From a bacterium (GTDB taxonomy: Bacteria > Desulfobacterota > Binatia > HRBIN30 > CADEER01): a stretch of 58,134 nucleotides of DNA. The stretch is from NCBI GenBank assembly GCA_030430165.1, contig JAUIGL010000037.1:1-58134 (forward strand), read 5' to 3'. Positions 22,967-33,737 of the stretch are shown piece after piece. The translations under genes and the position numbers were made by a program. The notes under the pieces were generated by a model that saw only the letters and a list, made by a program, of their open reading frames with translations, ran no database searches and had not been told where the DNA came from. How positions within the stretch are numbered: the first letter of the stretch is position 1; every line of letters starts with the position of its first letter.

Positions 22967-23383
22967 ATGAAGGCCCGGCTGACCCACGTCGCCCGTCCGA
23001 CGCGAGACATCGACGCCGCGATCGAGTTCTACCGCGACCTGGTCGGACTGCATCTCGTCCACGAACGCGAGGACGACGGCGTACGGGTGGCCTGGCTCGG
23101 CGAAGAGGCGCGCGGCAACAGCTTCGTGTTGGTGCTCCTCGGCGTACCGCCCGAGCGCGAGCCCCATCCCCACTTCGCCGACCACCTCGGCTACGACGTG
23201 GCGTCGCGCGGCGAGGTCGACGCCATCGCCGAGCGCGCGCGCAGCCGCGGGATTCTCGCCGAACCGCCGACCGACGGCGGCGAGGTCGTCGGCTACTACT
23301 GCATGATCGAAGACCCCGACGGCAATCTGGTCGAGTTCTCGTACGGCCAGCCGATCGACGTTCAAACGGAAGCGGCCGACTGA
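22967..23383 (+). CDS. VOC superfamily (glyoxalase/epimerase-like) protein
   Basis: The 138-residue protein shows the paired beta-alpha-beta-beta-beta modules of the vicinal oxygen chelate fold: LTHVARPTRDIDAAIEFYRD at the N-terminus and MIEDPDGNLVEFSYG near the end. His7 and a late glutamate (E in NLVEFS) could be metal ligands, with His61 or His63 in HPHFADHLG. Members are glyoxalases, dioxygenases or methylmalonyl-CoA epimerases; substrate not determined. It converges on the TMTC-like gene with an 18-base gap. Confidence 0.85.
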   Translation: MKARLTHVARPTRDIDAAIEFYRDLVGLHLVHEREDDGVRVAWLGEEARGNSFVLVLLGVPPEREPHPHFADHLGYDVASRGEVDAIAERARSRGILAEPPTDGGEVVGYYCMIEDPDGNLVEFSYGQPIDVQTEAAD

Positions 23384-23401
23384 CCCACCGCTGCGGCGGG
23401 C

Positions 23402-25156
23402 TCAGGGCTGGCCGAGGCTCTGCAACAGCTCCTCGACGCCGGCTCGGGTCTCGCCGCGCAACCCCTTGCTCAGTGCCGCTTGCAAGTGGTTGCGGGCGGG
23501 CTCGAGGCGGTCGCCGGCGATGTAGACCTGGCCGAGCACGACGTCGATGTCGGGATCGTGGGGACTGAGCTGCGACGCGCGCAGCAGATGCGGCAAAGCC
23601 TCGGCCGCGGAGCGGTTACTCTGCGCGTCGCCGTAGAAGATGCTCAAACCGAGATTGAACAGGACGTCGGGAGCGTCGGGGGTGAGCTCGAGCGCTTTCT
23701 CGTAGGCGACTTGAGCTCCCGCGTAGTCGCCGCGGTACATGCCGATCGTCCCGAGGTTGCTGAAAATCCCCTGCAGGCCGAGCGGCGGGTTGGCCAGGGG
23801 CAGCGCCCGGTTCAGAGCCGCCTCCGCGTCATCGTAGCGTCCCTGACGAAGGTAGGCGGCGCCGAGACTGCGCCAGGCCATGCCCGAAACGGTCGTCTTG
23901 GCGCGCGTGTCCTCCCAGAGACGTACGTCGTCGTGCCACACCGGGTTGCGCTGCCAGACGACCAGCGCGCAGCCGACCACGACCAGGCCGACGACGCCGA
24001 GGGCGGCATTGCGCCAGCGCTCCGAGCGAGCCGTCGCCGCGCCGACCAGGATGCACGCGGCGACCGACGGCAGATAGGCGTAGCGCTCCGCCATCGGCAC
24101 CTCGGGGATCTTCCACAGAATCGCCAACGACGGCGCCAGGGCAATCGGGATCCAGAGCCCGGCGTAGACCCAGATCCAATCCCCGGCGCGCCAGCGGACC
24201 GCCGCCCACGCCAGCAACCAGAGCAGCGCGACCACGGCGACGAAGGAGACCAGACCGACCGGCACCGCGTCGATGTAGGCGTTGAGGGGGAACGGCCAGA
24301 CCAGCTCGCGCACATAGGCACCTGCGGCCCAGAAGAAGCTCGGCAGCGTCGCCGCGATCGAAGCCTCGCCCGGCTGCTGCCCGACCACCTCACCGATGGT
24401 ACGCTGGCGCAGATAGAGGTACAGCCCCAGCGCCACCGCGACCCCGGCGTAGCGCATCAAGTCGGCGCGCCGCGGCGACAAGCGCGGATCGACGACGGCG
24501 CGCAGCGCCAGCAGCGGATACAGGGCGAGCGCGACTTCCTTGGCACCGAGCGCGGCAAAGGCGGTGAGGAACGAGAGGGCGACGTCGGTTGGGCGAACCC
24601 GCGGTCGGCCGAGCAACAACAGCGTCGCCAGGGCGAACAACGTCGCCAGCACGTCCGAGCGACCGGCGGCCCAGGCCACTGATTCCGTATGCACCGGGTG
24701 CACCGCGAACAGCGCCGCCGCGGCCACCGCGGCCGGTGTCGCTCCCCTGCCCGGGCCGAGCAGCTGGTGGGTGAGCAGACCGACCAGAAAGACGACGACG
24801 GCGTGGGCGAGGACGACCGAGAAGTGGAACCACCAGGGATCGGCGCCGCCGAGTCGCTGGTCGAGCAGGTAGCTGGCGGTGGTGGTGGGTCGGTAGTAGT
24901 CGGGGCTGTAGTGGGGGATCCCGCGCGGCGTCACCATGACGTCGGCGAAAGAATCGAACACCACCAGCTGGCGCTCGAGGATGATCGGATCATCCCATAC
25001 GAAGCCGTTGTCGAGGGCGTTGGCGTATACTGCGAACGCCAACGCCGCGGCGGCAGCGAGGCCGAGCCACAGCCCCGATGAGACGGCTCGGGCCGGTGCG
25101 GGAGCGACGGCCGCCGCCTCGGGTCTTGCTGCGCGCCTCTTCCCCTTCTTCGCCAT
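23402..25156 (-). CDS. Multi-spanning TPR membrane protein, TMTC-like
   Basis: The 584-residue protein has a basic N-terminus (MAKKGKRRAARPEAA), about ten membrane helices over residues 27-400, and then tetratricopeptide repeats (for example LGAAYLRQGRYDDAEAALNR and GDYAGAQVAYEKALELTPDA). The lumen motif HPVHTESVAWAAGRSDVLAT and the DPWW region recall DUF1736/TMTC proteins, which are GT-C-fold O-mannosyltransferases in animals. In bacteria such proteins are of unknown acceptor. It lies 12 bases after the M16 pair and may be co-transcribed with it. Confidence 0.8.
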   Translation of the reverse strand: MAKKGKRRAARPEAAAVAPAPARAVSSGLWLGLAAAAALAFAVYANALDNGFVWDDPIILERQLVVFDSFADVMVTPRGIPHYSPDYYRPTTTASYLLDQRLGGADPWWFHFSVVLAHAVVVFLVGLLTHQLLGPGRGATPAAVAAAALFAVHPVHTESVAWAAGRSDVLATLFALATLLLLGRPRVRPTDVALSFLTAFAALGAKEVALALYPLLALRAVVDPRLSPRRADLMRYAGVAVALGLYLYLRQRTIGEVVGQQPGEASIAATLPSFFWAAGAYVRELVWPFPLNAYIDAVPVGLVSFVAVVALLWLLAWAAVRWRAGDWIWVYAGLWIPIALAPSLAILWKIPEVPMAERYAYLPSVAACILVGAATARSERWRNAALGVVGLVVVGCALVVWQRNPVWHDDVRLWEDTRAKTTVSGMAWRSLGAAYLRQGRYDDAEAALNRALPLANPPLGLQGIFSNLGTIGMYRGDYAGAQVAYEKALELTPDAPDVLFNLGLSIFYGDAQSNRSAAEALPHLLRASQLSPHDPDIDVVLGQVYIAGDRLEPARNHLQAALSKGLRGETRAGVEELLQSLGQP

Positions 25157-25168
25157 GAGCCGCTCGCG

Positions 25169-26524
25169 TCAGGGCGACGGCGTCTCCGAAGCCGGCGCCG
25201 CGGCGCCGAGCTTGGCGGTGTCGGCAACGATCACCTCGAGCAGCCGATCCGGATGCAGGTACTGCGCCGCGACCCGCGCCGCGTCGTCGAGCGACACCGC
25301 ATCGATGCCACGCAGATAACGATCGGCGGCGTCCGCTCCGAGACCGAGGAACCAGGTGCTGGCGACATAGGAGGCGATCTCGTTGTTGCTGTCGAGATTG
25401 AGTGGGAAGCTGCCGGTGAGGTAGCGCTTGGCGTCCTCGAGCTCGGCGGCGGTGATGCCGTCGGCACGCATCCGCTCGATCTCCGCCCGGGCCAGGGCGA
25501 TCGCCTCGGGCACCGACTCGTTCTTGGTCTGCATGACGACGCGGAAGCTGCCGCGCAGTTGGCCGCCGGAGAAGTAGCTCGACACACCGTAGACCAGCCC
25601 GGCTTCGCTGCGGATCTTGTCCATCATTCGCGACGAGAACCCGCCGCCGCCGAGGACGTAATTGACCACCGTCAGCGCCTCGTAATCGGGGTTGGTGCGG
25701 GCCACGCCGCGGTGCCCGATGACCACGCTCGCCTGGCTCACCGGCCGGTCGATCTCGATCCGCCGGGCGCTGTCCGGCGGAGCATCGGCACGCGTCAACG
25801 GCGGGCGCGGGCGCGGCTGCCACGCGGCGAGGACTTCGCCCAGTCGGGACGCGATCTGGTTCGGCTCGACGTCGCCGACGACGGCGATCACGGTGCCCTC
25901 GGGTCCGTAGTGCTCGGCGTAGAAGCGCTTCAGGTCGTCGCGCGAGATCGCCGACACACTGGCGGGATCTCCCTCGACCGGGTGTCCGTACGGGTGCGGG
26001 CCGTACAGCTCGCGACCGAACGCCTTGCCGGCGACTGTCGTGGGGTCGTCCTCGTCGTCCTTCAGCGATGCCAGCACCGCATCGCGGGTGCGTTCGAGCT
26101 CGGCCGCCGGGAAAGACGGCCGCAGCAGCACGTCGGCGAACAGCTCGAGACCCAGATCGAGGTCCCGCCGCAGCACCCGCATCGAGATGGTGGCGTAGTC
26201 GACGTTGGCGCCCGAGGAGAGTGAGCCACCGACGAACTCGATGGCGTTGGCGATCTCGTTGGCGCTGCGCGACTGCGTCCCCTCGGTGAGCAGGTCGGCG
26301 GTGAGGTTGGCGAGGCCGTGCTGGTCGACCGGGTCGCGCCGCGAGCCGGCGTCGAGCAGGGCGACCAGGATGACCACCGGGAGCCCGTGCTGTTCGGAGA
26401 CCAAGAGAGTGGCGCCGCCGTCCAGAGTCCGCTCGTCCACCGCCGGGCCGATCGCCGCGGCCGAAGCGGCGAGCGCGCAGCACAGCAGGGCGACCGCCGT
26501 CAGGCGCTGCGCAACGCGGGTCAA
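25169..26524 (-). CDS. M16 peptidase-like subunit lacking the zinc motif
   Basis: The 451-residue protein has a signal peptide (LTAVALLCCALAASAAAIGP) and two M16 domains. The zinc motif HxxEH is replaced by HGLANLTADLL, so it is non-catalytic, as expected for one member of a bacterial M16 pair. The conserved GGGGFSSRMMDKIRSEAGLV, with the R...Y stretch (LVYGVSSYF) used in substrate binding, is present near residue 300. Its start overlaps the end of the catalytic partner by 4 bases. The pair probably forms a periplasmic heterodimer that degrades peptides. Confidence 0.92.
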   Translation of the reverse strand: MTRVAQRLTAVALLCCALAASAAAIGPAVDERTLDGGATLLVSEQHGLPVVILVALLDAGSRRDPVDQHGLANLTADLLTEGTQSRSANEIANAIEFVGGSLSSGANVDYATISMRVLRRDLDLGLELFADVLLRPSFPAAELERTRDAVLASLKDDEDDPTTVAGKAFGRELYGPHPYGHPVEGDPASVSAISRDDLKRFYAEHYGPEGTVIAVVGDVEPNQIASRLGEVLAAWQPRPRPPLTRADAPPDSARRIEIDRPVSQASVVIGHRGVARTNPDYEALTVVNYVLGGGGFSSRMMDKIRSEAGLVYGVSSYFSGGQLRGSFRVVMQTKNESVPEAIALARAEIERMRADGITAAELEDAKRYLTGSFPLNLDSNNEIASYVASTWFLGLGADAADRYLRGIDAVSLDDAARVAAQYLHPDRLLEVIVADTAKLGAAAPASETPSP

Positions 26525-27897
26525 GGCCGCGTCTCCTCGGGGATCAGAGTCGCGGCGGTGCGATTGCGTTCGACCAGATAGAACTGGCCGACGCGCAGCA
26601 CATCGTCCGCCGTCACCTCGCCGATCGCGGGCAAATATTCGTCGATCATTCTCCAGTCGCCGGCACTCTCGAAGTCGCCGAGCAGCCTCGCTTGGTAGTA
26701 GATCGAGTCTTGCGCGAAGACGTACGCCGCCTCGATCTGGTTGCGGGCGCGTTCGAGCTCGAGCGCGGTCGGCGGATTTTCGTCCAGCTTGCCGACCTCC
26801 TGCTCGAGCAGCCTCTCGACAGTCGCCGGCTCCTGGCCGGGCAGCGGCTGCGCGTACAGAAAGAAGAGCGTCGGATCGACCGAGCTGTAGTCGTACTCGG
26901 AGGCGGCGTAGCGAGCGACTCGCTTGTCGTAGACGAGCGACTGGTAGAGCCGTGAGCTCTTTCCGCCGGCGAGCACCTGCGACAGCATGTCGAGCGCCGC
27001 GCCGTCCCGGCTGCGCAGATTCGGCACGTGGTGGGCGAGGACGACGAACGGCAGCTGCGCCTCGCGGCGCAACTCGACGCGCCGCGGCCCTTGCTGCGCC
27101 GGCTCGACACTGCGCACCGCCGGCGGCATTGGCCCGGGCGCGACCGAGCCGAAGTGGCCCTCGATGCGCGACGCCAGGTCGGTTGCGTCGAAATCGCCGA
27201 CGACGACGATGAACGCGTTGTTCGGCAGATAGTACCGGTCGTAGAACTCTTTGAGATCGGCCGCGGTCGAGCGTCTGATCTCCTCCGCCCAGCCGATGAT
27301 CGGTTGGCGATACGGATGCGCCTGGAAAGCGGTCGCGTAGAGCTGCTCGAAGAGCGCGCTCGTCGGGTTGTTGTCGACGCGCAGCCGGCGCTCCTCCATC
27401 ACCACCGCCTTCTCCGGCTCGTACTGCTCGGGCGAGATGATCAGGTTGCGCATGCGATCGGCTTCGAGCTCGAGGACGACGTCGAGCCGATCGCTGGCGA
27501 TCGAGCTGAAATACGTGGTCCGGTCACGCGAGGTGAAGGCGTTGTTGCGGCCTCCGTTGCGCTGGACGATCTTGCTGTACTCCTCCGGACCGACCTTCTC
27601 GGTGCCGCGGAACATCATGTGCTCCAGCAAATGCGCCCGGCCGCTGCGTCCGGCGACGTCGTTGCGCGCTCCCACCCGGTAGGTGATCTGGATCGCCGCC
27701 ACCGGGGCTTTGCGATCCTCGAGCAGGATCAGCTTGAAGCCGTTGTCGAGGGTGCGCTCGTAGACCCGTTCGGCGTACTTGCGCCCCTCGGCCGGCGCGC
27801 ACGTCGCCAGTGCGAGCAGCGCCATCGCGGCGAGAAGCGGGGTCATCCAGCCGCGTTGCTGTCGACCCGAGTTGACCTGCACCGGCGAACGTAGCAT
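26521..27897 (-). CDS. Zinc-dependent M16 peptidase (catalytic subunit)
   Basis: With the ATG at 27897 the protein has 458 residues. It contains the inverted zinc motif HLLEH (His89, Glu92, His93) and the third ligand Glu169 in AVVMEERR, 76 residues on, as in pitrilysin-type peptidases. The hydrophobic N-terminus (LLAAMALLALATC) is a signal peptide, possibly a lipoprotein signal. The ATG at 27846 is an alternative start that would keep the signal peptide; neither has a strong ribosome site. It pairs with the non-catalytic M16 subunit downstream. The start lies only 24 bases from tRNA-Ser on the other strand. Confidence 0.92.
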   Translation of the reverse strand: MLRSPVQVNSGRQQRGWMTPLLAAMALLALATCAPAEGRKYAERVYERTLDNGFKLILLEDRKAPVAAIQITYRVGARNDVAGRSGRAHLLEHMMFRGTEKVGPEEYSKIVQRNGGRNNAFTSRDRTTYFSSIASDRLDVVLELEADRMRNLIISPEQYEPEKAVVMEERRLRVDNNPTSALFEQLYATAFQAHPYRQPIIGWAEEIRRSTAADLKEFYDRYYLPNNAFIVVVGDFDATDLASRIEGHFGSVAPGPMPPAVRSVEPAQQGPRRVELRREAQLPFVVLAHHVPNLRSRDGAALDMLSQVLAGGKSSRLYQSLVYDKRVARYAASEYDYSSVDPTLFFLYAQPLPGQEPATVERLLEQEVGKLDENPPTALELERARNQIEAAYVFAQDSIYYQARLLGDFESAGDWRMIDEYLPAIGEVTADDVLRVGQFYLVERNRTAATLIPEETRP

Positions 27898-27920
27898 GAA
27901 ACCAAAAGACCTTGGTGCAC

Positions 27921-28007
27921 GGAGAGGTGGCCGAGTGGTCGAAGGCGCACGCCTGCTAAGCGTGTGTACCCTCACAGGTACCGCGGGTTCAAATCCCGCC
28001 CTCTCCG
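27921..28007 (+). tRNA. tRNA-Ser (anticodon GCU)
   Basis: The 87-base gene folds as a class II tRNA: acceptor GGAGAGG pairs with CCTCTCC at the 3' end, an anticodon stem surrounds loop CTGCTAA (anticodon GCT), a long variable arm follows, and TTCAAAT marks the T loop. It reads AGY serine codons. CCA is not encoded. A possible promoter, TTGACC at 27872-27877 with CATGAA 17 bases later, lies inside the opposite-strand M16 gene. Confidence 0.95.
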
Positions 28008-28087
28008 CTCTTCCCCCGCGCACGATCGGTCTGGTCGCCGGGATGGGCCGCTTCGCTTTCGCCACAACGCGGACCCAGTAACCCGGA

Positions 28088-28540
28088 TCAGACGGGAGGC
28101 ATCGCCTCTTCGGCCTTGCGCTTCTTCTCTGCCGACCGGCGGCGCCGCTCGCGCTTCTTCTCCGCCTCGGAGATGGCACGATCGCCGCGCTCGGTGAGCT
28201 CGATCAGAGACACCGCGGCGGCGTCGCCACGACGCACCCCGAGCTTGGTGATGCGCGTGTAGCCACCCGGACGGTCGGCAAAGCGCGGCGCGATGTCTTC
28301 GAACAGCTTCTTGACGACGTCGCGGTCGCGCACGAACGAGAGAGCCTGCCGACGCGCGTGCAGGGTGCCCTTCTTGCCCAGAGTGACCATCCTCTCGGTG
28401 AAGCGCCGCAGCTCTTTCGCCTTGGCGTCGGTGGTCTGGATGTGCTCGTGGGCGAGCAGCGACGTCACCATGTTGCGGAACATCGCCTTGCGATGCGGCG
28501 CCGAGCGATTGAGCTTGCGTCCGATTTTTCGATGTCTCAT
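28088..28540 (-). CDS. rplQ: 50S ribosomal protein L17
   Basis: The 150-residue protein opens [20 protein letters not shown], the L17 signature, and continues with [20 protein letters not shown] lysine/glutamate-rich tail ([19 protein letters not shown]) makes it longer than E. coli L17 (127). L17 lies near the polypeptide exit tunnel. It is the last gene of the supercluster, 30 bases after rpoA. No U-tract terminator is evident before tRNA-Ser. Confidence 0.97.
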   Translation of the reverse strand: MRHRKIGRKLNRSAPHRKAMFRNMVTSLLAHEHIQTTDAKAKELRRFTERMVTLGKKGTLHARRQALSFVRDRDVVKKLFEDIAPRFADRPGGYTRITKLGVRRGDAAAVSLIELTERGDRAISEAEKKRERRRRSAEKKRKAEEAMPPV

Positions 28541-28570
28541 GAGCGTGGCCTCACAGGGTGTTGATCGACG

Positions 28571-29591
<1,021 letters not shown>

Positions 29592-29593
<2 letters not shown>

Positions 29594-29637
29594 CCATGAC
29601 CTCCAAGTCGTGGATTTGGGCGACGCCGTAAGGCGTC
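29592..29637 (-). promoter_or_regulatory. Hairpins at the rpsD-rpoA junction, rpoA ribosome site in a loop
   Basis: On the mRNA, ATCCACGA (29615-29608) pairs with TCATGGAT (29599-29592), seven of eight positions, with the rpoA Shine-Dalgarno GGAGG in the eight-base loop and the AT of the start codon in the stem. Just upstream, GACGCC-TTAC-GGCGTC (29637-29622) forms a second hairpin overlapping the rpsD stop. The arrangement could tune rpoA translation relative to rpsD, or respond to S4 (inference). Confidence 0.5.
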
Positions 29638-30262
29638 ACTTCGAGTACAGCTCGACGATGAGTTGCTCGTTGATCGGCATCGTGAGCTCTTCGCGTTGCG
29701 GCAGCATCTTGACCCTGGCCGAGAAGGCTTCCACCTGAACCTCGAGCCAGTCGGGGGCACCGCGGTGCTCCGCCTGGGCCAGCGCTTCCTGAATGCGAGT
29801 GATCTTGCGACTCTTTTCGCGCACCGACACCACGTCGCCCACCTTGAGCAGAGCCGAAGGAATGTTGACCTTGCGGCCGTTCACCGAAATGTGGCCGTGT
29901 CGGACCATCTGCCGCGCCTCGGCTCGCGACGTCGCGAATCCCATCCGGTAGACCATGTTGTCGAGGCGCCGCTCGAGGAACTGCAGCAGCACCTCACCGG
30001 TGACGCCGCGCGAACGCGCCGCCATGTCGAAGTAGCGGCGGAACTGCCCCTCGAGAATGCCGTACATGCGCTTGACCTTCTGCTTCTCGCGCAGCTGCAG
30101 GGCGTACTCGGAGAACTTGTGCCGTCCCTGGCCGTGCTCTCCCGGCGGGTAGTTGCGCCGTTCGATGGCACACTTGTCGGTGTAGCAGCGCTCCCCCTTG
30201 AGGAAGAGCTTCAACCCCTCGCGTCGGCACTGGCGGCAAACGGAATCGGTGTAACGAGCCAC
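29636..30262 (-). CDS. rpsD: 30S ribosomal protein S4
   Basis: The 208-residue protein begins [20 protein letters not shown] and has LRCYTDK-like zinc-side cysteines (Cys9, Cys12, Cys26, Cys31), the [15 protein letters not shown] stretch, and the S4 RNA-binding domain [20 protein letters not shown]. It nucleates 16S folding and in many bacteria represses its own operon. The zinc-type (C+) form is retained. Confidence 0.97.
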   Translation of the reverse strand: MARYTDSVCRQCRREGLKLFLKGERCYTDKCAIERRNYPPGEHGQGRHKFSEYALQLREKQKVKRMYGILEGQFRRYFDMAARSRGVTGEVLLQFLERRLDNMVYRMGFATSRAEARQMVRHGHISVNGRKVNIPSALLKVGDVVSVREKSRKITRIQEALAQAEHRGAPDWLEVQVEAFSARVKMLPQREELTMPINEQLIVELYSK

Positions 30263-30275
30263 AGCTGTTTACCTC

Positions 30276-30677
30276 CTAGACACGCCGGCGCTTCGGCGCG
30301 CGGCAACCGTTGTGTGGGATTGGTGTGACGTCACGGATGATCGAAATGTTGAAGCCAGCGCCCTGCAGCGAACGCAGCGCCGATTCGCGACCGGCGCCCG
30401 GGCCCTTGACTTCCACCTGCACCGACCGCATGCCGCTTTCCTGCGCCTTCTTGGCGGCAGCATCGGCGGCGAGCTGCGCCGCGAAGGGCGTTCCCTTACG
30501 CGAGCCCTTGAAGCCCACCGAACCGGCGCTCGACCAAGCAACGACGTTGCCGACGTTGTCGGTGATGCTGACGATCGTGTTGTTGAAGGTGGAGTTGATG
30601 TGCACCACGCCCTCGTTGACGATCCGTTTGATTTTCTTCTTCTTGCCGGCCTTGTCGCCGGAACCTTGCTTGGCCAT
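30276..30677 (-). CDS. rpsK: 30S ribosomal protein S11
   Basis: The 133-residue protein contains [20 protein letters not shown], the S11 signature, and ends [19 protein letters not shown] as usual. A lysine-rich N-terminus ([12 protein letters not shown]) is slightly extended. S11 is part of the 30S platform. Gaps of 13 bases to rpsD and 25 to rpsM fit co-transcription. Confidence 0.97.
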   Translation of the reverse strand: MAKQGSGDKAGKKKKIKRIVNEGVVHINSTFNNTIVSITDNVGNVVAWSSAGSVGFKGSRKGTPFAAQLAADAAAKKAQESGMRSVQVEVKGPGAGRESALRSLQGAGFNISIIRDVTPIPHNGCRAPKRRRV

Positions 30678-30702
30678 TTGCTGCTCCTAGGTCGAAGGGC
30701 GA

Positions 30703-31086
30703 TCAGCCCTTCGAGGGCGCCTTCTTCTTGCCGGCAATCGCGCGGCGCGGCCCCTTGCGGGTGCGTCCGTTACTGTGAGTGCGCTGCCCCCGGGTAGGCA
30801 GATTGCGGCGGTGGCGCAGCCCCCGATAGGTACCCAGGTCCATGTGGCGCTTGATGTTCATGGCGATGTCGCGCCGCAGGTCTCCCTCGATCTTGTATCC
30901 CTGGTCGATGACCTGGCGCAGCCGGACGACGTCGTCGTCCGACAAAGCGTCGCTGTTGGTCGCTGGATCGACTCCGGCTTTCTCGAGAATCTCGCCAGCG
31001 AGCGACCGCCCGACGCCGAACAGATACGTCAGGGCAATCTCGACCCGCTTGTTTCGAGGAAGGTCTACTCCCGCGATTCGTGCCAT
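30703..31086 (-). CDS. rpsM: 30S ribosomal protein S13
   Basis: The 127-residue protein starts [20 protein letters not shown] and has [20 protein letters not shown] and [19 protein letters not shown], standard S13 elements of the 30S head. A lysine-rich tail ends it (GKKKAPSKG). It follows rpmJ by 12 bases. Confidence 0.97.
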   Translation of the reverse strand: MARIAGVDLPRNKRVEIALTYLFGVGRSLAGEILEKAGVDPATNSDALSDDDVVRLRQVIDQGYKIEGDLRRDIAMNIKRHMDLGTYRGLRHRRNLPTRGQRTHSNGRTRKGPRRAIAGKKKAPSKG

Positions 31087-31098
31087 GGTTTCTCCTGC

Positions 31099-31212
31099 CT
31101 ACCCTTGCCGCTGCTTGTGGCGCGGGTTCTTGCAAACGACGCGCACCACACCTTGGCGGCGGATAATCTTGCAATCTTTACACAGTGCCTTTACTGACGC
31201 TCGGACCTTCAC
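31099..31212 (-). CDS. rpmJ: 50S ribosomal protein L36
   Basis: A 37-residue protein starting with GTG at 31212, eight bases after AAGGAG. The sequence begins [19 protein letters not shown] and ends NPRHKQRQG. Cys11, Cys14, Cys27 and His32 form the CCCH zinc site, so this is the C+ form. It sits between adk and rpsM; map and infA, often neighbours here, are absent. Confidence 0.96.
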   Translation of the reverse strand: MKVRASVKALCKDCKIIRRQGVVRVVCKNPRHKQRQG

Positions 31213-31236
31213 GGCTGATCTCCTTACAGAACGCGC

Positions 31237-31782
31237 TCAACCGACCGCGGCGATGACTCTGGCCGAGATTTCCTCGGGCGTTCCCATGCCGTCGATCTCG
31301 CGAAGTACGCTGCGCTGTCGATAGAAATCGCACAGCGGCGCAGTCTCCTCGTGGTAGACCGCCAGGCGCGATCGAATCGTTTCTTCGTTGTCGTCGGCGC
31401 GACCCCGCCCCATCATGCGTTTGACCAGCTCGGCTTCCGGAACCTCGAGGTTGACGACGTGATCGAGTCGCAGTCCGTTCTCCTCGAGCATCTTCTCGAG
31501 CGTCTCGCCCTGGGCCAGGTTGCGCGGGAATCCGTCGAGCAGGAAGCCCCTCTCCGCATTCTTGGCGATGCGCTCGCGAATCAATCCAACCACCAGGTCG
31601 TCGGGGACCAGCTCGCCGCGGTCCATGTATCCCTTGGCCTGCAAACCGAGATCGGAGCCCTCTTCGACCGCGCTGCGCAGCAGCTCGCCGGTCGAGATGT
31701 GCGGCACGCTCAACCGATCTCGGATGAGCTCCGCCTGGGTTCCTTTGCCCGCTCCCGGTGGGCCTAGTAGGACCGCTCGCAT
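31237..31782 (-). CDS. adk: Adenylate kinase (short type)
   Basis: The 181-residue enzyme interconverts ATP, AMP and 2 ADP. The P-loop GPPGAGKGTQ, AMP-binding DGFPRN and the stretch RMMGRGRADDNEETIRSRL are present. It lacks the 30-residue LID insertion of the long form (about 215 residues), giving the short type. Here it lies between secY (4-base gap) and rpmJ, a common spc-operon position. Confidence 0.96.
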   Translation of the reverse strand: MRAVLLGPPGAGKGTQAELIRDRLSVPHISTGELLRSAVEEGSDLGLQAKGYMDRGELVPDDLVVGLIRERIAKNAERGFLLDGFPRNLAQGETLEKMLEENGLRLDHVVNLEVPEAELVKRMMGRGRADDNEETIRSRLAVYHEETAPLCDFYRQRSVLREIDGMGTPEEISARVIAAVG

Positions 31783-31786
31783 CGTC

Positions 31787-33097
31787 TCAGCCCTTGCGTC
31801 CCCGCACCCGCCCCTTGCGCATGAAGCCCTCGTAGCTGCGGGTGATCAGGTGGGTCTCCATTTGCGCGACCGTATCGAGAGCAACCCCGACGACGATCAG
31901 AAGGGCAGTGCCGCCGAAAAAGAAGGGCACGTTGAAATAACCGATGAGAATCGTCGGCAGCACACAGACCGCGGCGACGTAGACGGCGCCGCCCAGGGTG
32001 ATGCGCGACAGCACCCGATCGATGTAATCGGCGGTGCGCTGCCCAGGGCGGATACCCGGGATGAAACCGCCGAACTTCTTCATGTTCTCGGCAACGTCGC
32101 TCGTGTTGAACGTGACCGCCGTATAAAAGTAACAGAAGAAGATGATCAGACCGACGAACAGCAGGGTGTAGGCCCAGGTTCCCGGCGCCAGGAAGTCGCT
32201 CGCCGCCTGCGCCCAGGGGTGGTCGACGAACTGGGTGATCGTCGTCGGAAACACCAACAGCGACGAGGCGAAAATCGGCGGGATGACTCCGGCGGTGTTC
32301 ACCTTGAGCGGCAGATGCGAGCTCTGGCCGCCGTACATGCGGCGGCCGACCTGCCGCTTGGCGTAATTGACTGGGATTCGTCTCTGCCCGCGTTCGATGA
32401 AGATGATCGCGGCGATCACTGCGACCATGACGACGCCGAGGAAGAGCAGCGGCAGAATCTCGAGCTGTCCTTCGCGGACGAACTGCGCGGTCGTGATCAG
32501 GGCCGATGGCAGGGCCGCGACGATACCGGCGAAGATGATCAGCGAGATCCCGTTGCCGATGCCGCGCTCGGTGATCTGCTCACCCAGCCACATCAGGAAC
32601 GCAGTCCCCGAGGTGAGGGTGATGATCGTCATGACGCGAAAGCCCCACCCCGGATCGAAGACCACCGGGGCTCCGCCGGGCGACTGCAGCTTTTCCAGAC
32701 CGATGCTGATGAACAGCCCCTGGATGACCGACAGCACGACAGTGCCGTAGCGCGTGTACTGCGTGATCTTGCGCCGCCCCGCCTCGCCTTCCTTCGACAA
32801 GCGCTCGAGGTGCGGGATGACCACCGTCATCAGCTGCAGAATGATCGAGGCGCTGATGTACGGCATGATGCCGAGCGCGAAGATCGAGAACTGCTCCAGC
32901 GCGCCGCCGGAAAACAGGTTCACCATCCCGAGCACGGTATTCGACACCGACTCGAAGAACTCGGAAAGCGCCTTGCCGTCGATCCCCGGCGTCGGAATCG
33001 CGACTCCGACGCGGTAGACGGCGAGCATCCCCAGCGAGAAGAGCAGGCGCTTCCTCAACTCGGGAATGCGCGAGGCATTTGAGAAACCTTCAAGCAC
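31787..33097 (-). CDS. secY: Protein translocase subunit SecY
   Basis: The 436-residue membrane protein has ten predicted helices. The start [20 protein letters not shown], the PTPGID loop (plug region) and the later [17 protein letters not shown] are typical. It forms the SecYEG channel; secE lies 25 kb away in this same cluster. The gene overlaps rplO by 8 bases, so translational coupling is likely. Confidence 0.97.
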   Translation of the reverse strand: MLEGFSNASRIPELRKRLLFSLGMLAVYRVGVAIPTPGIDGKALSEFFESVSNTVLGMVNLFSGGALEQFSIFALGIMPYISASIILQLMTVVIPHLERLSKEGEAGRRKITQYTRYGTVVLSVIQGLFISIGLEKLQSPGGAPVVFDPGWGFRVMTIITLTSGTAFLMWLGEQITERGIGNGISLIIFAGIVAALPSALITTAQFVREGQLEILPLLFLGVVMVAVIAAIIFIERGQRRIPVNYAKRQVGRRMYGGQSSHLPLKVNTAGVIPPIFASSLLVFPTTITQFVDHPWAQAASDFLAPGTWAYTLLFVGLIIFFCYFYTAVTFNTSDVAENMKKFGGFIPGIRPGQRTADYIDRVLSRITLGGAVYVAAVCVLPTILIGYFNVPFFFGGTALLIVVGVALDTVAQMETHLITRSYEGFMRKGRVRGRKG

Positions 33098-33539
33098 GCT
33101 CGACCACCTCGGCGTTGCCGCCGGCCTGGGCGATTCCGTCCTTCGCCTTGCCGCTGAAGGCGTGCGCCTTGACGGTCAGCGCCTTCTTGAGCTCTCCGCG
33201 GGCGAGGATCTTGACCGGCTTGCCCTTACGCACCATGCGCTTTTCGAGCAGCGCCGCCGGATCGACGGTCGCGCCGGCGTCGAACTGCGCCTCGAGGTCG
33301 GACAAGTTCACGATCGAGTACTCGACGCGAAACGGATTGCGGAAACCGTGCTTCGGCAGGCGGCGCTGGAGAGGCATCTGGCCACCCTCGAACCCGGGCG
33401 GCACGTTGCCGCCGGCCCGCGCGCCGGCACCCTTGTGTCCACGCGTCGAGGTCTTGCCGTGCCCCGAACCCGGGCCGCGACCGACGCGCTTGCGGTTCTT
33501 TACCGACCCGCGGGCCGGAGACAGATTGCTCAGATCCAT
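33090..33539 (-). CDS. rplO: 50S ribosomal protein L15
   Basis: The 149-residue protein begins [20 protein letters not shown] and contains [20 protein letters not shown] and the [15 protein letters not shown] stretch, diagnostic for L15, a 23S-associated protein needed late in 50S assembly. It precedes secY as in the standard spc operon. Confidence 0.97.
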   Translation of the reverse strand: MDLSNLSPARGSVKNRKRVGRGPGSGHGKTSTRGHKGAGARAGGNVPPGFEGGQMPLQRRLPKHGFRNPFRVEYSIVNLSDLEAQFDAGATVDPAALLEKRMVRKGKPVKILARGELKKALTVKAHAFSGKAKDGIAQAGGNAEVVERA

Positions 33540-33547
33540 TGCGATCC

Positions 33548-33730
33548 CTACTCGCCGTCCACCTGAACGAGGTGGCTGACCTTCCTGATCATGCCCATCA
33601 CCGCCGGCGTCTTGACCAGCTCGACGGTTCGACCGCGCCGCTTCAGCCCGAGGCCGAGCAACGTCTGGCGCTGGTCCTTGCGGCTACCGATCGGGCTCCT
33701 CGCCAGCGTAACTTTTACTTTGTCCGCCAT
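33548..33730 (-). CDS. rpmD: 50S ribosomal protein L30
   Basis: The 60-residue protein contains [20 protein letters not shown] and [20 protein letters not shown], the L30 pattern. It starts MADKVKV, eight bases from rplO and seven from rpsE. L30 is lost in some lineages but kept here. Confidence 0.96.
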   Translation of the reverse strand: MADKVKVTLARSPIGSRKDQRQTLLGLGLKRRGRTVELVKTPAVMGMIRKVSHLVQVDGE

Positions 33731-33737
33731 CTCAACC

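Noticed and set aside
28008..28087. Intrinsic terminator between rplQ and tRNA-Ser
   Set aside because: No stable hairpin followed by a T-tract is visible on either strand in this gap.
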